A stretch of DNA of 64,000 nt, from the NCBI GenBank assembly GCA_905198125.1, contig CAJKBH010000008.1, forward strand, positions 1 through 64,000, read 5' to 3'. Numbering within the stretch: the first letter of the stretch is position 1; each line of letters opens with the position of its first letter. The DNA comes from an uncultured Porphyromonadaceae bacterium. Its GTDB lineage: Bacteria; Bacteroidota; Bacteroidia; Bacteroidales; Muribaculaceae. The position numbers were made by a program, and so were the translations under genes. The notes beneath the pieces are model-generated. The model made no database searches. It was not told the DNA's origin and saw only the letters and a list, made by a program, of their open reading frames with translations. Shown here piece after piece: positions 19,261 to 30,855 of the stretch.

Positions 19261-19345
19261 AGAGTGTGTTTACTTTTAAACCGTTTTACCTAATGAATAG
19301 AGTGATTATTTAAACTTCAATTTGATTTAAAAGTAAACACACTCT
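19261..19345. repeat. 85 bp element with perfect 20 bp inverted repeats
   Basis: AGAGTGTGTTTACTTTTAAA at 19261-19280 is repeated exactly inverted at 19326-19345 around a 45 bp AT-rich centre. It sits between asd and the helicase gene. It may be a MITE-like remnant, a large hairpin, or a pair of operator sites. No flanking target-site duplication is obvious. Confidence 0.65.
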
Positions 19346-19368
19346 TAGGTAGCGTTCCTAATTGGTGA

Positions 19369-19394
19369 TATGTCCGGATCCACACCCGGACATA
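19369..19394 (-). terminator. Hairpin after asd
   Basis: TATGTCCGG / CCGGACATA (9 bp) just past the asd stop codon. A weak terminator because no U-tract follows on the minus strand. Confidence 0.4.
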
Positions 19395-19400
19395 CCTTTA

Positions 19401-20411
19401 TTACTTTTTATGTGCGATCATGTACTGTGCGATCTGCACGGCATTCAGGGCTGCGCCCTTCTTGATCTGGTCGCCCACCACCCAGAAGCTGAGTCCGTTG
19501 GGGTTGGCCAGGTCCTTGCGCAGACGGCCCACATACACGGGGTCCTTGCCGGCTATGTCCTTGGGCATCGGATAACAGGGATGCTCCGGATTGCCCAGAT
19601 CCACGTACACCAGTCCCTCGCCGTTGCGCAGTGCGTTCTCAGCCGTCTCAAGCGATACAGGCTCCTCGGTCTCTACCCAGATAGCCTCGCTGTGGGCGCG
19701 CATCACGGGAACACGCACACACGTGGCCGACACCTCGATGTCGCTGTGCATTATCTTGCGCGTCTCGTTGTACATCTTCATCTCCTCCTTGGTGTATCCG
19801 TTGTCCATGAACACATCTATGTGAGGGATGACGTTATGCGCCAGCTGATGCTGGAATTTCTTTACGGTCGGTTCCTCGCCGCGGGCTATCTGGCATGTCT
19901 GAAGGGCAAGCTCGTCCATACCGCTCGCACCCGCTCCGGAAGCGGCCTGATAGCTGGCCACATGCACACGCCTGATGTGCGACACGTCGTCGATGGGCTT
20001 CAGCGCCACCACCATCTGGATGGTAGTGCAGTTGGGATTGCCTATGATGTTGCGCGGATGATTGAAGGCATCCTCGCCGTTTACCTCGGGCACTACTAAG
20101 GGCACGTCGGGATCCATGCGGAAGGCCGACGAGTTGTCGATCATCAGCGTGCCGTGGCGCGTGATGGTTTCGGCATATTCCTTGCTCACGGATGCTCCGG
20201 CCGACGTGAAGGCTATCTCAACGCCGCTGAAATCGGAGTCGTGGGTCAGTTCCTCGATTATATATTCTTTGCCACGGAATTTACGCGAAGTGCCCGTGGA
20301 GCGCTTCGAACCGAACAGTCTAAGACTGTCCACGGGGAAGGCTTGCTCCTCGAGCACTCTCAGGAATTCCGCGCCTACGGCGCCGCTGGCGCCGACTATC
20401 GCGATATTCAT
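19401..20411 (-). CDS. asd: Aspartate-semialdehyde dehydrogenase
   Basis: 336 residues. The NAD(P)-binding start is [17 protein letters not shown]. The catalytic Cys is in [10 protein letters not shown], and [16 protein letters not shown] is the typical substrate-loop region. It reduces aspartyl phosphate to aspartate semialdehyde, the branch point to lysine/diaminopimelate, threonine and methionine. Full length for the family. fabD lies 58 bp upstream on the same strand. Confidence 0.95.
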   Translation of the reverse strand: MNIAIVGASGAVGAEFLRVLEEQAFPVDSLRLFGSKRSTGTSRKFRGKEYIIEELTHDSDFSGVEIAFTSAGASVSKEYAETITRHGTLMIDNSSAFRMDPDVPLVVPEVNGEDAFNHPRNIIGNPNCTTIQMVVALKPIDDVSHIRRVHVASYQAASGAGASGMDELALQTCQIARGEEPTVKKFQHQLAHNVIPHIDVFMDNGYTKEEMKMYNETRKIMHSDIEVSATCVRVPVMRAHSEAIWVETEEPVSLETAENALRNGEGLVYVDLGNPEHPCYPMPKDIAGKDPVYVGRLRKDLANPNGLSFWVVGDQIKKGAALNAVQIAQYMIAHKK

Positions 20412-20469
20412 GTCTATTCTTTTATTAGAAGTCCTGACGGCATACGCCGCACTGACAGTATCAAGCTTT

Positions 20470-21348
20470 TTAGCTCAGACCGCTTACGGCCACTTCCTTG
20501 TTGATCTTGCTGATCAGACCCTGCAGCACCTTGCCCGGGCCGAGCTCGGTGAAGTCGTCGGCACCGTCGGCAATCATGGCCTGTACGTCCTGAGTCCAGC
20601 GCACGGGAGCCGTGAGCTGCTTGATCAGGTTGGCCTTGATCTCCTCGGGATCTGTGTGAGGCTTGGCGTCCACGTTCTGATATACGGGGCAGACGGGCGT
20701 GGTGAATTTGGCTGCTGCGATGGCCTCGGCCAATTCCTCCTGTGCGGGCTGCATCAGGGGCGAATGGAACGCTCCGCCCACCTTCAGCACCAATGCACGC
20801 TTGGCTCCGGCTTCCTTCATCTTCTCGCATGCCTCGTTGATGGCCTCGACGGTTCCGGAGATAACCACCTGTCCGGGGCAGTTATAGTTGGCGGGGGCCA
20901 CGATGCCCTCCACGCTATTGCAGATGTCCTCAACCTTCTCGTCGGGCAGAGCCAATACGGCTGCCATGGTCGAGGGCTGGGCCTCGCATGCCTTCTGCAT
21001 GGCCTGTGCGCGCTTCGACACGAGCTTCAGACCCTCCTCAAAGCTCAGCGCACCGGCTGCTACCAGCGCGGAAAACTCGCCGAGGCTGTGGCCGGCCACC
21101 ATCGACGGCTTGAAGTCGTCGCCAAGGTTCTTGGCCAGCAATACGCTGTGAAGGAATATGGCAGGCTGCGTCACCTTGGTCTGCTTCAGGTCCTCCTCGG
21201 TTCCGTTGAACATCAGGTCTGTGATGCGGAAGCCAAGGATCTCGTTGGCTTTCTCAAACAAATCGCGGGCTTCGGCATTGTTGTCGTACAGGTCCTTGCC
21301 CATTCCCACAAACTGGGCACCCTGGCCCGGAAATACATACGCTTTCAT
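20470..21348 (-). CDS. fabD: Malonyl-CoA:ACP transacylase
   Basis: 292 residues. The oxyanion-hole start [12 protein letters not shown] and catalytic Ser88 in [10 protein letters not shown] are present. The active-site His is in GGAFHSPLM. FabD loads malonyl groups onto acyl carrier protein for fatty-acid synthesis. Full length. It stands apart from other fab genes in this window; asd follows 58 bp downstream. Confidence 0.95.
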   Translation of the reverse strand: MKAYVFPGQGAQFVGMGKDLYDNNAEARDLFEKANEILGFRITDLMFNGTEEDLKQTKVTQPAIFLHSVLLAKNLGDDFKPSMVAGHSLGEFSALVAAGALSFEEGLKLVSKRAQAMQKACEAQPSTMAAVLALPDEKVEDICNSVEGIVAPANYNCPGQVVISGTVEAINEACEKMKEAGAKRALVLKVGGAFHSPLMQPAQEELAEAIAAAKFTTPVCPVYQNVDAKPHTDPEEIKANLIKQLTAPVRWTQDVQAMIADGADDFTELGPGKVLQGLISKINKEVAVSGLS

Positions 21349-21414
21349 TATTCGTAGTTTCTTATCGTTGTCTAATCTTGTTATCCGCAGGCATTACCGC
21401 CCGCTATTACACTG

Positions 21415-21446
21415 CAAAATTACTAAATAATCGGCAATTATGGAAA
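21415..21446 (-). promoter_or_regulatory. Probable fabD promoter
   Basis: On the minus strand a perfect -7 box TAATTTTG (21415-21422) with a 20 bp spacer to TTTC (21443-21446), one mismatch from the -33 consensus. Confidence 0.55.
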
Positions 21447-21485
21447 TAATTCGTTAATTGCTTATGTTTTACAACATGATTTTGA

Positions 21486-23465
21486 TTATTTCAGCACTTT
21501 GGCGCGCTTGGAATCCCAGTAGAGATAAGCGATAAGGAGCAGATATACTATCACGCCGAGAGTCTGGGTGAACAGGGGACTGCCGGGAGTGGTGTACTCG
21601 AATCCGCAGAAGCGTGTGATGGCGGCGAACACGCCGAACAGCGCGCCGCCGGCTATAAGTCCCGACGACAGCAGCGTTCCGCGGTCGTGACGGGCCGAAG
21701 CCACCTTCTTGTCCTTGCTGCTGTGCTGCACGAAATAAGCCACTGCACCTCCGACAAGCATCGGGGTATTGAGCGACAAGGGGATGAACATGCCGAGGCA
21801 GAATGCCAGCGCGGGCACGCCCAGCCAGTTGAGTATCAGTGCGAGGATGGCGCCTACCATATAGAGTATCCAGGGGGTGTCGCCGCCCATCATCAGCGGC
21901 TCGATCACCTTGGCCATGGCATTTGCCTGCGGTGCCACAAGGGCGTTGTCACCGGTAAAGCCGTACACCTTGTTCAGCACGATGATTACGCCGCCGACAG
22001 TTGCGGCCGACACGAGGGTGCCGAGGAATTTCCAGGTCTCCTGCTTCTTGGGCGTCGAGCCGAGCCAGTAACCTATCTTAAGGTCGGTCACGAAACCGCC
22101 GGCCATGGAGAGTGCGGTGCAGACCACACCGCCGATCACCATGGAGGCGACGATGCCGCTTGTGCCGTTAAGTCCGATGGCCACGAAGATGGCCGAGGCG
22201 ATGATCAGCGTCATCAGCGTCATGCCCGACACGGGGTTGGAGCCGACGATGGCTATGGCGTTTGCGGCCACGGTGGTGAACAGAAAGGCTATCAGAGTCA
22301 CCACTACCCATGCCACGAGTGCCTGCCAAAAGGTATGGATCACGCCGAACCAGAAGAACAGCAGCACTGCCAACAGAGCCAGGGCGATGAAGAACACAAC
22401 CTTCTTCATCGACAGGTCCATCTGCCAGCGCACCTGCTTGCCTGTGGCGGCTGCGCCCTTGAATTCGCGGCCGGCCAGCGACACGGCGTTGACGATGATG
22501 TTCCACGACTTGATGATGCCGATAACGCCGGCCATGGCGATACCGCCGATACCGATCATACGGGCATAGTCCTTGAAGATTACGTCCGGCGCCATAGCCT
22601 GGAACTCAGGCGAGCCGTAGGTGCCCATCAGCGGTATGATGATCCACCACACGAAGATGGAGCCGGCGAAGATAACGAAGGCGTATTTCAGACCTACTAT
22701 GTAACCCAGACCGAGCAGTGCGGCGCCGGTGTTGCAGCTGAACACTAATTTGGTCTTTTCGGCTATGGTCTGGCCCCACTGCGCGCAGGTGGTGGTCACG
22801 GTCTCGGCCCACCATCCGAAGGTGGCCACGATGTAGTCGTAGATACCACCTATCAGCGAGGCGATTACCAGCGTCTTGGCCTGACTGTTGTCGCCGCTGG
22901 CCGACGCGGCCTGGCCAGACACTATCACCTGTGTGGTGGCCGTGGCCTCCGGGAAGGGGTACTTGCCGTGCATATCCTTCACGAAATACTTGCGGAAGGG
23001 AATGAAGAACAGGATACCCAGGATGCCGCCCAACAGCGACGAGAGGAATATCTGATAGAAATTCACCACTATGTCAGGATAAGTGTCCTGCAGGATGTAG
23101 AGCGCGGGCAGCGTGAAGATGGCACCGGCCACAATCACGCCCGAACATGCGCCGATGCTCTGGATTATCACGTTCTGGCCCAGTGCGTTCTTCTTCTTCA
23201 ATGCCGAGCTGAGACCCACCGCGATGATGGCGATAGGAATAGCGGCCTCGAACACCTGGCCTACTTTCAGGCCCAGATAGGCCGCGGCGGCACTGAAGAT
23301 GATGGCCATCAGCAGGCCCATGCCCACCGAATACACGGTCACTTCCTTCTGGTCGTGCGCCGGATGCATCACCGGCACGTACTCCTCGTCGGCGCCCAGT
23401 TCCCTGAACGCGTTCTCCGGCAGTCCCGTCTCGGTGGTGTAAACGTTCTCGTCGTCTTGCTTCAT
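21486..23465 (-). CDS. OPT-family oligopeptide transporter
   Basis: 659 residues with about 15 hydrophobic segments. The cytosolic start MKQDDENVYTTETGLPENAF is followed by family signatures such as GLKVGQVFEAAIPIAI and PFPEATATTQVIVSGQ. OPT proteins are proton-coupled importers of short peptides or, in the YSL branch, metal chelates; the substrate here is not evident. It stands alone with its own promoter. Full length. Confidence 0.88.
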   Translation of the reverse strand: MKQDDENVYTTETGLPENAFRELGADEEYVPVMHPAHDQKEVTVYSVGMGLLMAIIFSAAAAYLGLKVGQVFEAAIPIAIIAVGLSSALKKKNALGQNVIIQSIGACSGVIVAGAIFTLPALYILQDTYPDIVVNFYQIFLSSLLGGILGILFFIPFRKYFVKDMHGKYPFPEATATTQVIVSGQAASASGDNSQAKTLVIASLIGGIYDYIVATFGWWAETVTTTCAQWGQTIAEKTKLVFSCNTGAALLGLGYIVGLKYAFVIFAGSIFVWWIIIPLMGTYGSPEFQAMAPDVIFKDYARMIGIGGIAMAGVIGIIKSWNIIVNAVSLAGREFKGAAATGKQVRWQMDLSMKKVVFFIALALLAVLLFFWFGVIHTFWQALVAWVVVTLIAFLFTTVAANAIAIVGSNPVSGMTLMTLIIASAIFVAIGLNGTSGIVASMVIGGVVCTALSMAGGFVTDLKIGYWLGSTPKKQETWKFLGTLVSAATVGGVIIVLNKVYGFTGDNALVAPQANAMAKVIEPLMMGGDTPWILYMVGAILALILNWLGVPALAFCLGMFIPLSLNTPMLVGGAVAYFVQHSSKDKKVASARHDRGTLLSSGLIAGGALFGVFAAITRFCGFEYTTPGSPLFTQTLGVIVYLLLIAYLYWDSKRAKVLK

Positions 23466-23521
23466 AATCGTATTATTGTGTGATGTTATTGTTGTATCAA
23501 TGCAAATTGACAGCTAAACCA

Positions 23522-23553
23522 CAAAATTACTAAAAAAATGTCAACCACCCAAT
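23522..23553 (-). promoter_or_regulatory. Probable OPT transporter promoter
   Basis: Minus-strand -7 box TAATTTTG at 23522-23529. A 20 bp spacer leads to ATTG at 23550-23553, an imperfect -33 element. Confidence 0.5.
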
Positions 23554-23590
23554 CATAATTCCCAAATCTTCTGCTAAATCCCACAGTCAC

Positions 23591-23623
23591 TTTATGTTTT
23601 TTGTTTGAAATTTGTTAACTTTG
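23591..23623 (+). promoter_or_regulatory. Probable promoter of the AAA/PD-(D/E)XK gene
   Basis: A perfect -7 box TAACTTTG at 23616-23623. The -33 region is TTTA (23591-23594) with a 21 bp spacer. The leader before the ATG is about 70 nt. Confidence 0.5.
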
Positions 23624-23697
23624 TAGAGGAATAGTAGCGCAGGCTGTCCACGGCCGCGCACAGACAAGAACAAAAAGTTATTAAAAAGAATATCCGT

Positions 23698-25257
23698 ATG
23701 GTCAAGTATCCGGTCAGCGAATCAAGCTTCAGGGAAATAATCAGAGGCGGTTATAAATACGTGGACAAGACCATGTATATCCATCAGCTTGTGAATACAG
23801 GCAAGTTTTACTTTCTGAGCCGCCCGCGCCGCTTCGGCAAAAGCATGCTCCTATCCACCATGTATTCATATTTCAACGCCGACCGCGAGCTGTTCAAGGG
23901 CCTGGCCCTCGACACGCTGGAGCCTGAGGAATGGACCAAGTACCCCGTGCTGCGCATGGACTTCACCCGTAGCGGATACAACACGGACGGGGACCTGCCC
24001 AGAGTATTGAGATCTTTCCTCGACGAATGGGAGAAGGAATATGGGGAATTCGACAGAGAGGATCCGGTCGATCTGAGGTTCAGCAAATTAATCCGTCATA
24101 TCCATGACAACACCGGTCAACAGGTAGTCGTGCTTATCGACGAGTACGACAGCCCCATCGTCGACGTCCACGACAAACCGGAACTGGAGAGACTTAACCG
24201 CAAGATCCTTCACGACTTCTACCGAGTGATGAAGTCAAATACCGACTGCCTTAAGTTCGTGTTCCTGACGGGTGTGAGCAAGCTCGGCCAGATCAACATC
24301 TTCAGCGGCCTTAACAACATAGTCGACATCTCGCTTCTGCCGCAATACTCGGCCATCTGCGGCATCACCTTTGACGAACTTGAAAGGAATTTCCGAGAAG
24401 GCATTGAGGATCTGGCACGGAAACGTAACTGGACCAACGAAGAAACATTACTGAAACTGAAGGCCCAATACGACGGCTATCACTTCTCGGAGGATCTGAT
24501 TGACGTATATAACCCGTTCAGCCTCGTCAGAGCGTTATATTCTCTCAGCATCGGTGATTACTGGTTCCAGTCAGGCACTCCCACACGGCTGATTCACCAG
24601 TTCCTGGAAAACGACTGGGGAACCCCTGACCTGGAAGGCACCGTCATGTCCCGAGTTATGCTGGAGAGCGGCGACGTGTTAGGCGACAACCTCGCGCTGA
24701 CCTGCTTCTACACCGGTTACCTCACAATCAAGGATTACAATCAACGGAGAGACAATTTCGTCTTAGGCTATCCCAATAAGGAAGTCCGTAAGGGATTTTT
24801 CATGAATTTGATGGAGGCCGCTAAGAAATGGGATATGGGTCGAGCTTATAATTTTGTAAACTCTCTTAACGACTTCATTGATAATGACGACATCGAAGGT
24901 TTCCTACAGGAGATGAAGTCGTTCCTGGCCGGTATACCCTATATGGCATATGCCGACAAGGAGTCGCAATGGCAGAAAGATATATTGATTATCTCGCGTC
25001 TGGTAGGGCTGCAGGTGGAAGCGGAGCGACGCACGTCCCAAGGCCGCATGGACATGGTGTTGGAGGGCTCCAAGGCCATCTACATCATCGAGTTCAAGTA
25101 TGGAGGCACGCCCGAGGAAGCTTTGGCGCAGATCGATAAGAAACAGTACGCCCTCCCCTACCAGAACTCCCTCAACCCGAAGCCCGTCGTCAAGGTCGGC
25201 GTCAACATCTCGCCCGAGACCCGCACCATCGACGGCTGGATCATCGAGAATGCTTAG
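23698..25257 (+). CDS. AAA-ATPase-like / PD-(D/E)XK nuclease-family protein
   Basis: 519 residues with the two-domain build common and often multicopy in Bacteroidales. An N-terminal AAA-ATPase_like domain has Walker A SRPRRFGKSMLLS (about 41-53) and Walker B VVVLIDEYDSPI. The C-terminal PD-(D/E)XK domain shows GRMDMVLEG and YIIEFKYGG as metal-binding and catalytic elements. Biological role is not established; links to mobile elements or defence have been suggested for related families. Single gene with its own promoter. Confidence 0.85.
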   Translation: MVKYPVSESSFREIIRGGYKYVDKTMYIHQLVNTGKFYFLSRPRRFGKSMLLSTMYSYFNADRELFKGLALDTLEPEEWTKYPVLRMDFTRSGYNTDGDLPRVLRSFLDEWEKEYGEFDREDPVDLRFSKLIRHIHDNTGQQVVVLIDEYDSPIVDVHDKPELERLNRKILHDFYRVMKSNTDCLKFVFLTGVSKLGQINIFSGLNNIVDISLLPQYSAICGITFDELERNFREGIEDLARKRNWTNEETLLKLKAQYDGYHFSEDLIDVYNPFSLVRALYSLSIGDYWFQSGTPTRLIHQFLENDWGTPDLEGTVMSRVMLESGDVLGDNLALTCFYTGYLTIKDYNQRRDNFVLGYPNKEVRKGFFMNLMEAAKKWDMGRAYNFVNSLNDFIDNDDIEGFLQEMKSFLAGIPYMAYADKESQWQKDILIISRLVGLQVEAERRTSQGRMDMVLEGSKAIYIIEFKYGGTPEEALAQIDKKQYALPYQNSLNPKPVVKVGVNISPETRTIDGWIIENA

Positions 25258-25358
25258 AATCCCGATAGTGTCAAGAAAAGCATACAGCGGCTGCACAAAC
25301 GTGTGGACCCCGCCACACGTCTCGGACCTGAAGGCGTTCCTGACATCCATGTAACAAT

Positions 25359-25394
25359 AAAAGCAGCCGACTCTGACGAGCCGGCTGCCTTTAT
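25359..25394. terminator. Bidirectional terminator between the AAA gene and eno
   Basis: Stem GCAGCCGACTC (25363-25373) / GAGCCGGCTGC (25378-25388) with one G-U pair and TGAC loop, flanked by AAAA and TTTATAA. It serves two convergent genes. Confidence 0.75.
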
Positions 25395-25450
25395 AATTTA
25401 TGGGAGTGGGGTCATGCCTGAGGCACAGCCCCGCTCCGTATGCGTCAATC

Positions 25451-26752
<1,302 letters not shown>

Positions 26753-26869
26753 TTATATCTAATTATTGGGTTTCTTCTTTTTACGGACCGTTCTCTTGTC
26801 CGATTCACAATTTTTGTCTAAATTTGAATGCCGGACAGCGGGGCGCCATGTCGCGCCCGTTCCGTACCG

Positions 26870-26900
26870 CAAAATTACTAATTTTTTCTCAATTAAGAAA
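26870..26900 (-). promoter_or_regulatory. Probable eno promoter
   Basis: Minus-strand -7 box TAATTTTG at 26870-26877 and TTTC at 26897-26900 with a 19 bp spacer. The leader is about 130 nt long. Confidence 0.55.
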
Positions 26901-26941
26901 CTGTTTAAATTTATTTCAAACAATTTAATACCCGCTAATTA

Positions 26942-28342
26942 ATGACAGTAGCCGAAAGCGCCGAAAAATTGTACAGGACAGCGGTCTCGACACTGCCGTT
27001 CCGGCCCCTGGAACAGCAGGACGAGGTGCTGAAACGGATGTGCCTGTTCGCCGTGTCCGACACGCCGTGCGACGTATTCGTGCTGAACGGCTATGCGGGC
27101 ACGGGCAAGACGTCGCTTGTCGGCGCGCTGATCAAGGCTCTTGACGCCGCCAAGCGCAAGACGGTGGTATTAGCGCCCACCGGCCGCGGTGCCAAGGTGG
27201 CGTCGGGCATGTCGGCACATCCCGCCGGCACCATTCACCGCCGGCTGTTCCGGCCCGATATGTCGGACGCTTCGGGGATGCGCTATGTTGTGGCGCCAAA
27301 CCAGAGCCGCGACACGCTGTTTATCGTTGACGAAGCGTCGCTGATAGCCGATTCCAAGGGGCCGGACTCTCTGTTGGCAATGCTGGTGAAGCATGTGTAT
27401 TCGGCTCCGGGCTGCAAGATGCTGCTGATGGGCGACGAGGCTCAGCTTCCACCCGTGGGCCAGACAATTGCCAATGCCATGAACCCCGACCGCCTGCGCA
27501 GCCTCGGACTTATACCCCACTGCCATGTCCTTGACGTGGCGATGCGCCAGGATGCGGAATCGGGCATAATTCACAACGCCACGCTGATGCGACATCTGCT
27601 GTATCATCCCGACACGCAGCTTCAGCCGTGTATCGATACGGCCGGATTCAGGGATGTAAGGGTCATTTCCTCACGCGAACTACCCGACGAACTCGCCGCT
27701 TCGTATTCGTCGGTCGGACAGGAAGAAACGCTGATAATAACCCGCGCCAACTGGCGTGCCAACGACTTCAACCAGGCCATCCGTCAGCAGGTTTTCGATT
27801 ACGACAGTCCCGTGTCACGCGGCGACCGGCTCGTTATCACTAAAAACGATTACTTCTGGGGCAAACAGAACGGCCGCAACGGACTCATAGCCAACGGCGA
27901 CATGGCCGAAGTGACATGGACCGGCCGCACCGAGAAGGTATATGGACGATACTTCACCGAGGTTGAGTTGCAATTCGGTGACGGACGTATCATCAACGCG
28001 CAGCTGATGCTGCGCAGCCTCATGGCCAAAGGCTCGTCCATCCCCCGCGAGGAGATGGAACGGTTCATGAACCGCATCATGGCCGACACCGAAGGCGTGC
28101 TGTCCGAAAAGATAGCCGCGGCACTAAACAGCCCGTATTACAACGCGCTGCAGGCTAAGTACGCCTATTGCGTCACCTGCCACAAGGCGCAGGGCGGCGA
28201 ATGGAAGCATGTGTACATCGACATGGGCGGCATCGACCCGGAGGCATTGGGCCCGGAATTCTACCGCTGGATATACACCGCCATAACGCGCGCCACCCAG
28301 CGCGTCTACTTCGTGAACCCTACCATCCAGGTCATTGAATAA
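26942..28342 (+). CDS. RecD-like ATP-dependent DNA helicase (AAA_30 / UvrD_C_2)
   Basis: 466 residues. Walker A is NGYAGTGKTSLVGAL (about 41-55), Walker B TLFIVDEASLI, and the C-terminal motif YCVTCHKAQGGEWKHVYID. The build resembles stand-alone superfamily 1B helicases related to RecD2 or Dda. Likely role in DNA repair or fork processing. It differs from the 737-residue helicase at 19 kb in lacking a helix-turn-helix tail. Confidence 0.85.
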   Translation: MTVAESAEKLYRTAVSTLPFRPLEQQDEVLKRMCLFAVSDTPCDVFVLNGYAGTGKTSLVGALIKALDAAKRKTVVLAPTGRGAKVASGMSAHPAGTIHRRLFRPDMSDASGMRYVVAPNQSRDTLFIVDEASLIADSKGPDSLLAMLVKHVYSAPGCKMLLMGDEAQLPPVGQTIANAMNPDRLRSLGLIPHCHVLDVAMRQDAESGIIHNATLMRHLLYHPDTQLQPCIDTAGFRDVRVISSRELPDELAASYSSVGQEETLIITRANWRANDFNQAIRQQVFDYDSPVSRGDRLVITKNDYFWGKQNGRNGLIANGDMAEVTWTGRTEKVYGRYFTEVELQFGDGRIINAQLMLRSLMAKGSSIPREEMERFMNRIMADTEGVLSEKIAAALNSPYYNALQAKYAYCVTCHKAQGGEWKHVYIDMGGIDPEALGPEFYRWIYTAITRATQRVYFVNPTIQVIE

Positions 28343-28344
28343 TT

Positions 28345-28390
28345 CTCGATTAATCGAGATAATCGAGATTAATCGAGATTCTCGAGATTA
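28345..28390. repeat. Short tandem repeat of AATCGAGATT units
   Basis: Three to four near-exact copies of a 10 bp unit directly after the helicase stop codon. The unit is partly palindromic (CTCGATTAATCGAG). No function is evident. Confidence 0.5.
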
Positions 28391-28423
28391 AATAAAAAAA
28401 GGAGCGGATGTCCGCTCCTTTTT
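28391..28423. terminator. Bidirectional intrinsic terminator
   Basis: An A-run, stem GGAGCGGA (28401-28408) / TCCGCTCC (28411-28418), then TTTTT. It sits between the convergent helicase and tsf genes and has tracts for both strands. Confidence 0.85.
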
Positions 28424-28442
28424 GCTATAATCAGTGTCGTAA

Positions 28443-29435
28443 TCAGTCTGCGTTGAGGTTCACGCGGCAGAAGGAAACCACTGTCAGGCCCTTCATCTCG
28501 CCGTTCAGGTACTCCTTCACGGTCTTCTTGGCGTCGCGGTGATACTCCTGCTCCAGCAGCACGCTCTCCTTGAAGAACTTGTTCAGACGGCCGTTGGCGA
28601 TGTTCTGAATCATCTGCTCGGGGAGGTTTGCGGCCTTTGCCTCGGCTGCCTCTTTCATCACCTTGCGGCCCAGCTCAGCGTCCTCGGCAGTGATCCAGCC
28701 CTTGGTGATGTTGCTCTCGATGTGGTCCTCGCTGTCGAAGTGATTGGGGTTCAGACCGGCCTTCTTCAGTGCTACCTCGGCGGCCTTCTTGATCTGCTCC
28801 TCCTTGGTCTTCTCAACGGCGATCTCCAGCTCGCGGTCAACGATCTCCTTGGGAACGTCGTCGCGACTTACCGATACGGGGTTCATGGCTGCTACCTGCA
28901 TGGCCACTTCCTTACCTACCTCAGCAGGTACGTCGGGAAGGTTGAAGCCTACGATGGTGGCGAGCTTGTTGCCCAGGTGCTCGTAGCTGCATACGCTGGG
29001 AGCCTCGAGGCAAGCGTAGTCTCCGAGCTCCATCTTCTCACCGGTCTTACCGATCTCGTCAGTGATGTGCTCTGCTACGGTACGGCCGTCGATCTTCAGG
29101 TCCTTCAGTTCCTCGGCGCTCTTGCACTTAGCCTCCAGAGCGGCGTTGAGGATGGTCTTGGCCAGGGCGCGGAACGACTCGTTCTTTGCAACGAAGTCGG
29201 TCTCGCACTTCAGGGTGGCGATGGCTGCGAAGTCGCCGTTGGTGCCTGCGAACACGCAACCCTCGGCGGCGTTGCGGGCCTCGCGCTTTGCGGCTACTGC
29301 CTGACCCTTCTTACGTATGATTTCGATGGCTGCCTCGATGTCGCCGTTGGTCTCGGCCAGGGCGTTCTTGCAGTCCATCATGCCTGCGCCCGTCATGGTG
29401 CGCAGTTTCTTGATATCTTCTATGTTTACTGCCAT
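28443..29435 (-). CDS. tsf: Translation elongation factor Ts
   Basis: 330 residues. The UBA-like start is IKKLRTMTGAGMMDCKNAL, and the TDFVAKNESFRALA motif that contacts EF-Tu is intact. EF-Ts exchanges GDP for GTP on EF-Tu. It is last in the rplM-rpsI-rpsB-tsf run, 41 bp after rpsB. Length is within the range for Bacteroidetes. Confidence 0.96.
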   Translation of the reverse strand: MAVNIEDIKKLRTMTGAGMMDCKNALAETNGDIEAAIEIIRKKGQAVAAKREARNAAEGCVFAGTNGDFAAIATLKCETDFVAKNESFRALAKTILNAALEAKCKSAEELKDLKIDGRTVAEHITDEIGKTGEKMELGDYACLEAPSVCSYEHLGNKLATIVGFNLPDVPAEVGKEVAMQVAAMNPVSVSRDDVPKEIVDRELEIAVEKTKEEQIKKAAEVALKKAGLNPNHFDSEDHIESNITKGWITAEDAELGRKVMKEAAEAKAANLPEQMIQNIANGRLNKFFKESVLLEQEYHRDAKKTVKEYLNGEMKGLTVVSFCRVNLNAD

Positions 29436-29476
29436 AGCTTTATATGCTATTTAAGATTAATTAATCGGCCTGCGTC

Positions 29477-30337
29477 TCACTCAGCCTTGGGAGCCTCCTC
29501 TACGGAAGCCTCCTCAGCCTTGGGGGCGTCGGCTGCGGGAGCTTCCTCAGCCTTGGGAGCCTCGTTGCGACGAACGCGACGACGCTTTGCGGGTGCGGGA
29601 GCCTCGCCTTCCTCGCCTTCCTTAGCCTCGGGAGCGTCCAGCTTCTCTACCTTACGCTCCTCCAGGCCCTCGGCCATGGCGCTGCACACTGCATCCAGGA
29701 TCACCTCGATGCTCTTCGATGCGTCGTCGTTGGCGGGGATCACGAAGTCGATGTCCTCGGGGTTGGAGTTGGTGTCGACGATACCGAACACGGGTATGCC
29801 CAGACGCTTGGCCTCGGCTACGGCGATGTGCTCCTTCATCACGTCAACCACGAACAGAGCGGAGGGAAGACGGTTCAGGTCGGCGATCGAACCGAGGTTC
29901 TTCTCCAGCTTTGCGCGCTGGCGTGTGATCTGCAGCTTCTCGCGCTTCGACAGGTTGTCGAACGTGCCGTCCTTGGTCATCTTGTCGATGGTGGTCATCT
30001 TCTTCACGGCCTTGCGGATCGTGGGGAAGTTGGTGAGCATACCGCCGGGCCAGCGCTCGATGACGAAGGGCATTCCGATTGCCTTTGCCTTGTCGGCGAT
30101 AGCCTCTTTGGCCTGCTTCTTGGTGGCTACGAAAAGCACTTTCTTGCCGCTCTTGGCCATCTGACGCAGGGCTGCGCTTGCCTCGTCTATCTTGGCTGCT
30201 GTCTTGTACAGGTCGATGATATGTATGCCGTTGCGCTCCATAAAGATATAAGGAGCCATTGCGGGATTCCATTTGCGCTTGAGGTGTCCGAAGTGACATC
30301 CGGCCTCAACAAGCTGTTCGAATGTGGGTGTTGCCAT
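29477..30337 (-). CDS. rpsB: 30S ribosomal protein S2 with acidic/Ala-rich tail
   Basis: 286 residues. The S2 core (about 1-230) starts FEQLVEAGCHFGHLKRKWNPAM and includes FVATKKQAKEAI and RWPGGMLTNFPTI. After about residue 232 a low-complexity tail rich in Ala, Glu, Pro and Lys with PKAEEA repeats extends the protein beyond the usual length; such tails occur in Bacteroidetes S2. A basic patch (KRRRVRR) lies inside the tail. Confidence 0.96.
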   Translation of the reverse strand: MATPTFEQLVEAGCHFGHLKRKWNPAMAPYIFMERNGIHIIDLYKTAAKIDEASAALRQMAKSGKKVLFVATKKQAKEAIADKAKAIGMPFVIERWPGGMLTNFPTIRKAVKKMTTIDKMTKDGTFDNLSKREKLQITRQRAKLEKNLGSIADLNRLPSALFVVDVMKEHIAVAEAKRLGIPVFGIVDTNSNPEDIDFVIPANDDASKSIEVILDAVCSAMAEGLEERKVEKLDAPEAKEGEEGEAPAPAKRRRVRRNEAPKAEEAPAADAPKAEEASVEEAPKAE

Positions 30338-30456
30338 TCTTTTGTAATGTGTTTGTTTACGTTCTTGGGGTTAATTGGTGTTAACAACCGCGAAGTAGGG
30401 AACGTGTCCATCTCCGCAGTTTAGATACTAAACTCTCTTTCAGCTTCAGAATCAGC

Positions 30457-30849
<393 letters not shown>

Positions 30850-30855
30850 CTTCGT

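Noticed and set aside
25250..25354. Short frame overlapping the end of the AAA/PD-(D/E)XK gene
   Set aside because: Only 34 codons, no family likeness, and ends before a terminator by chance; could be a remnant but unsupported.
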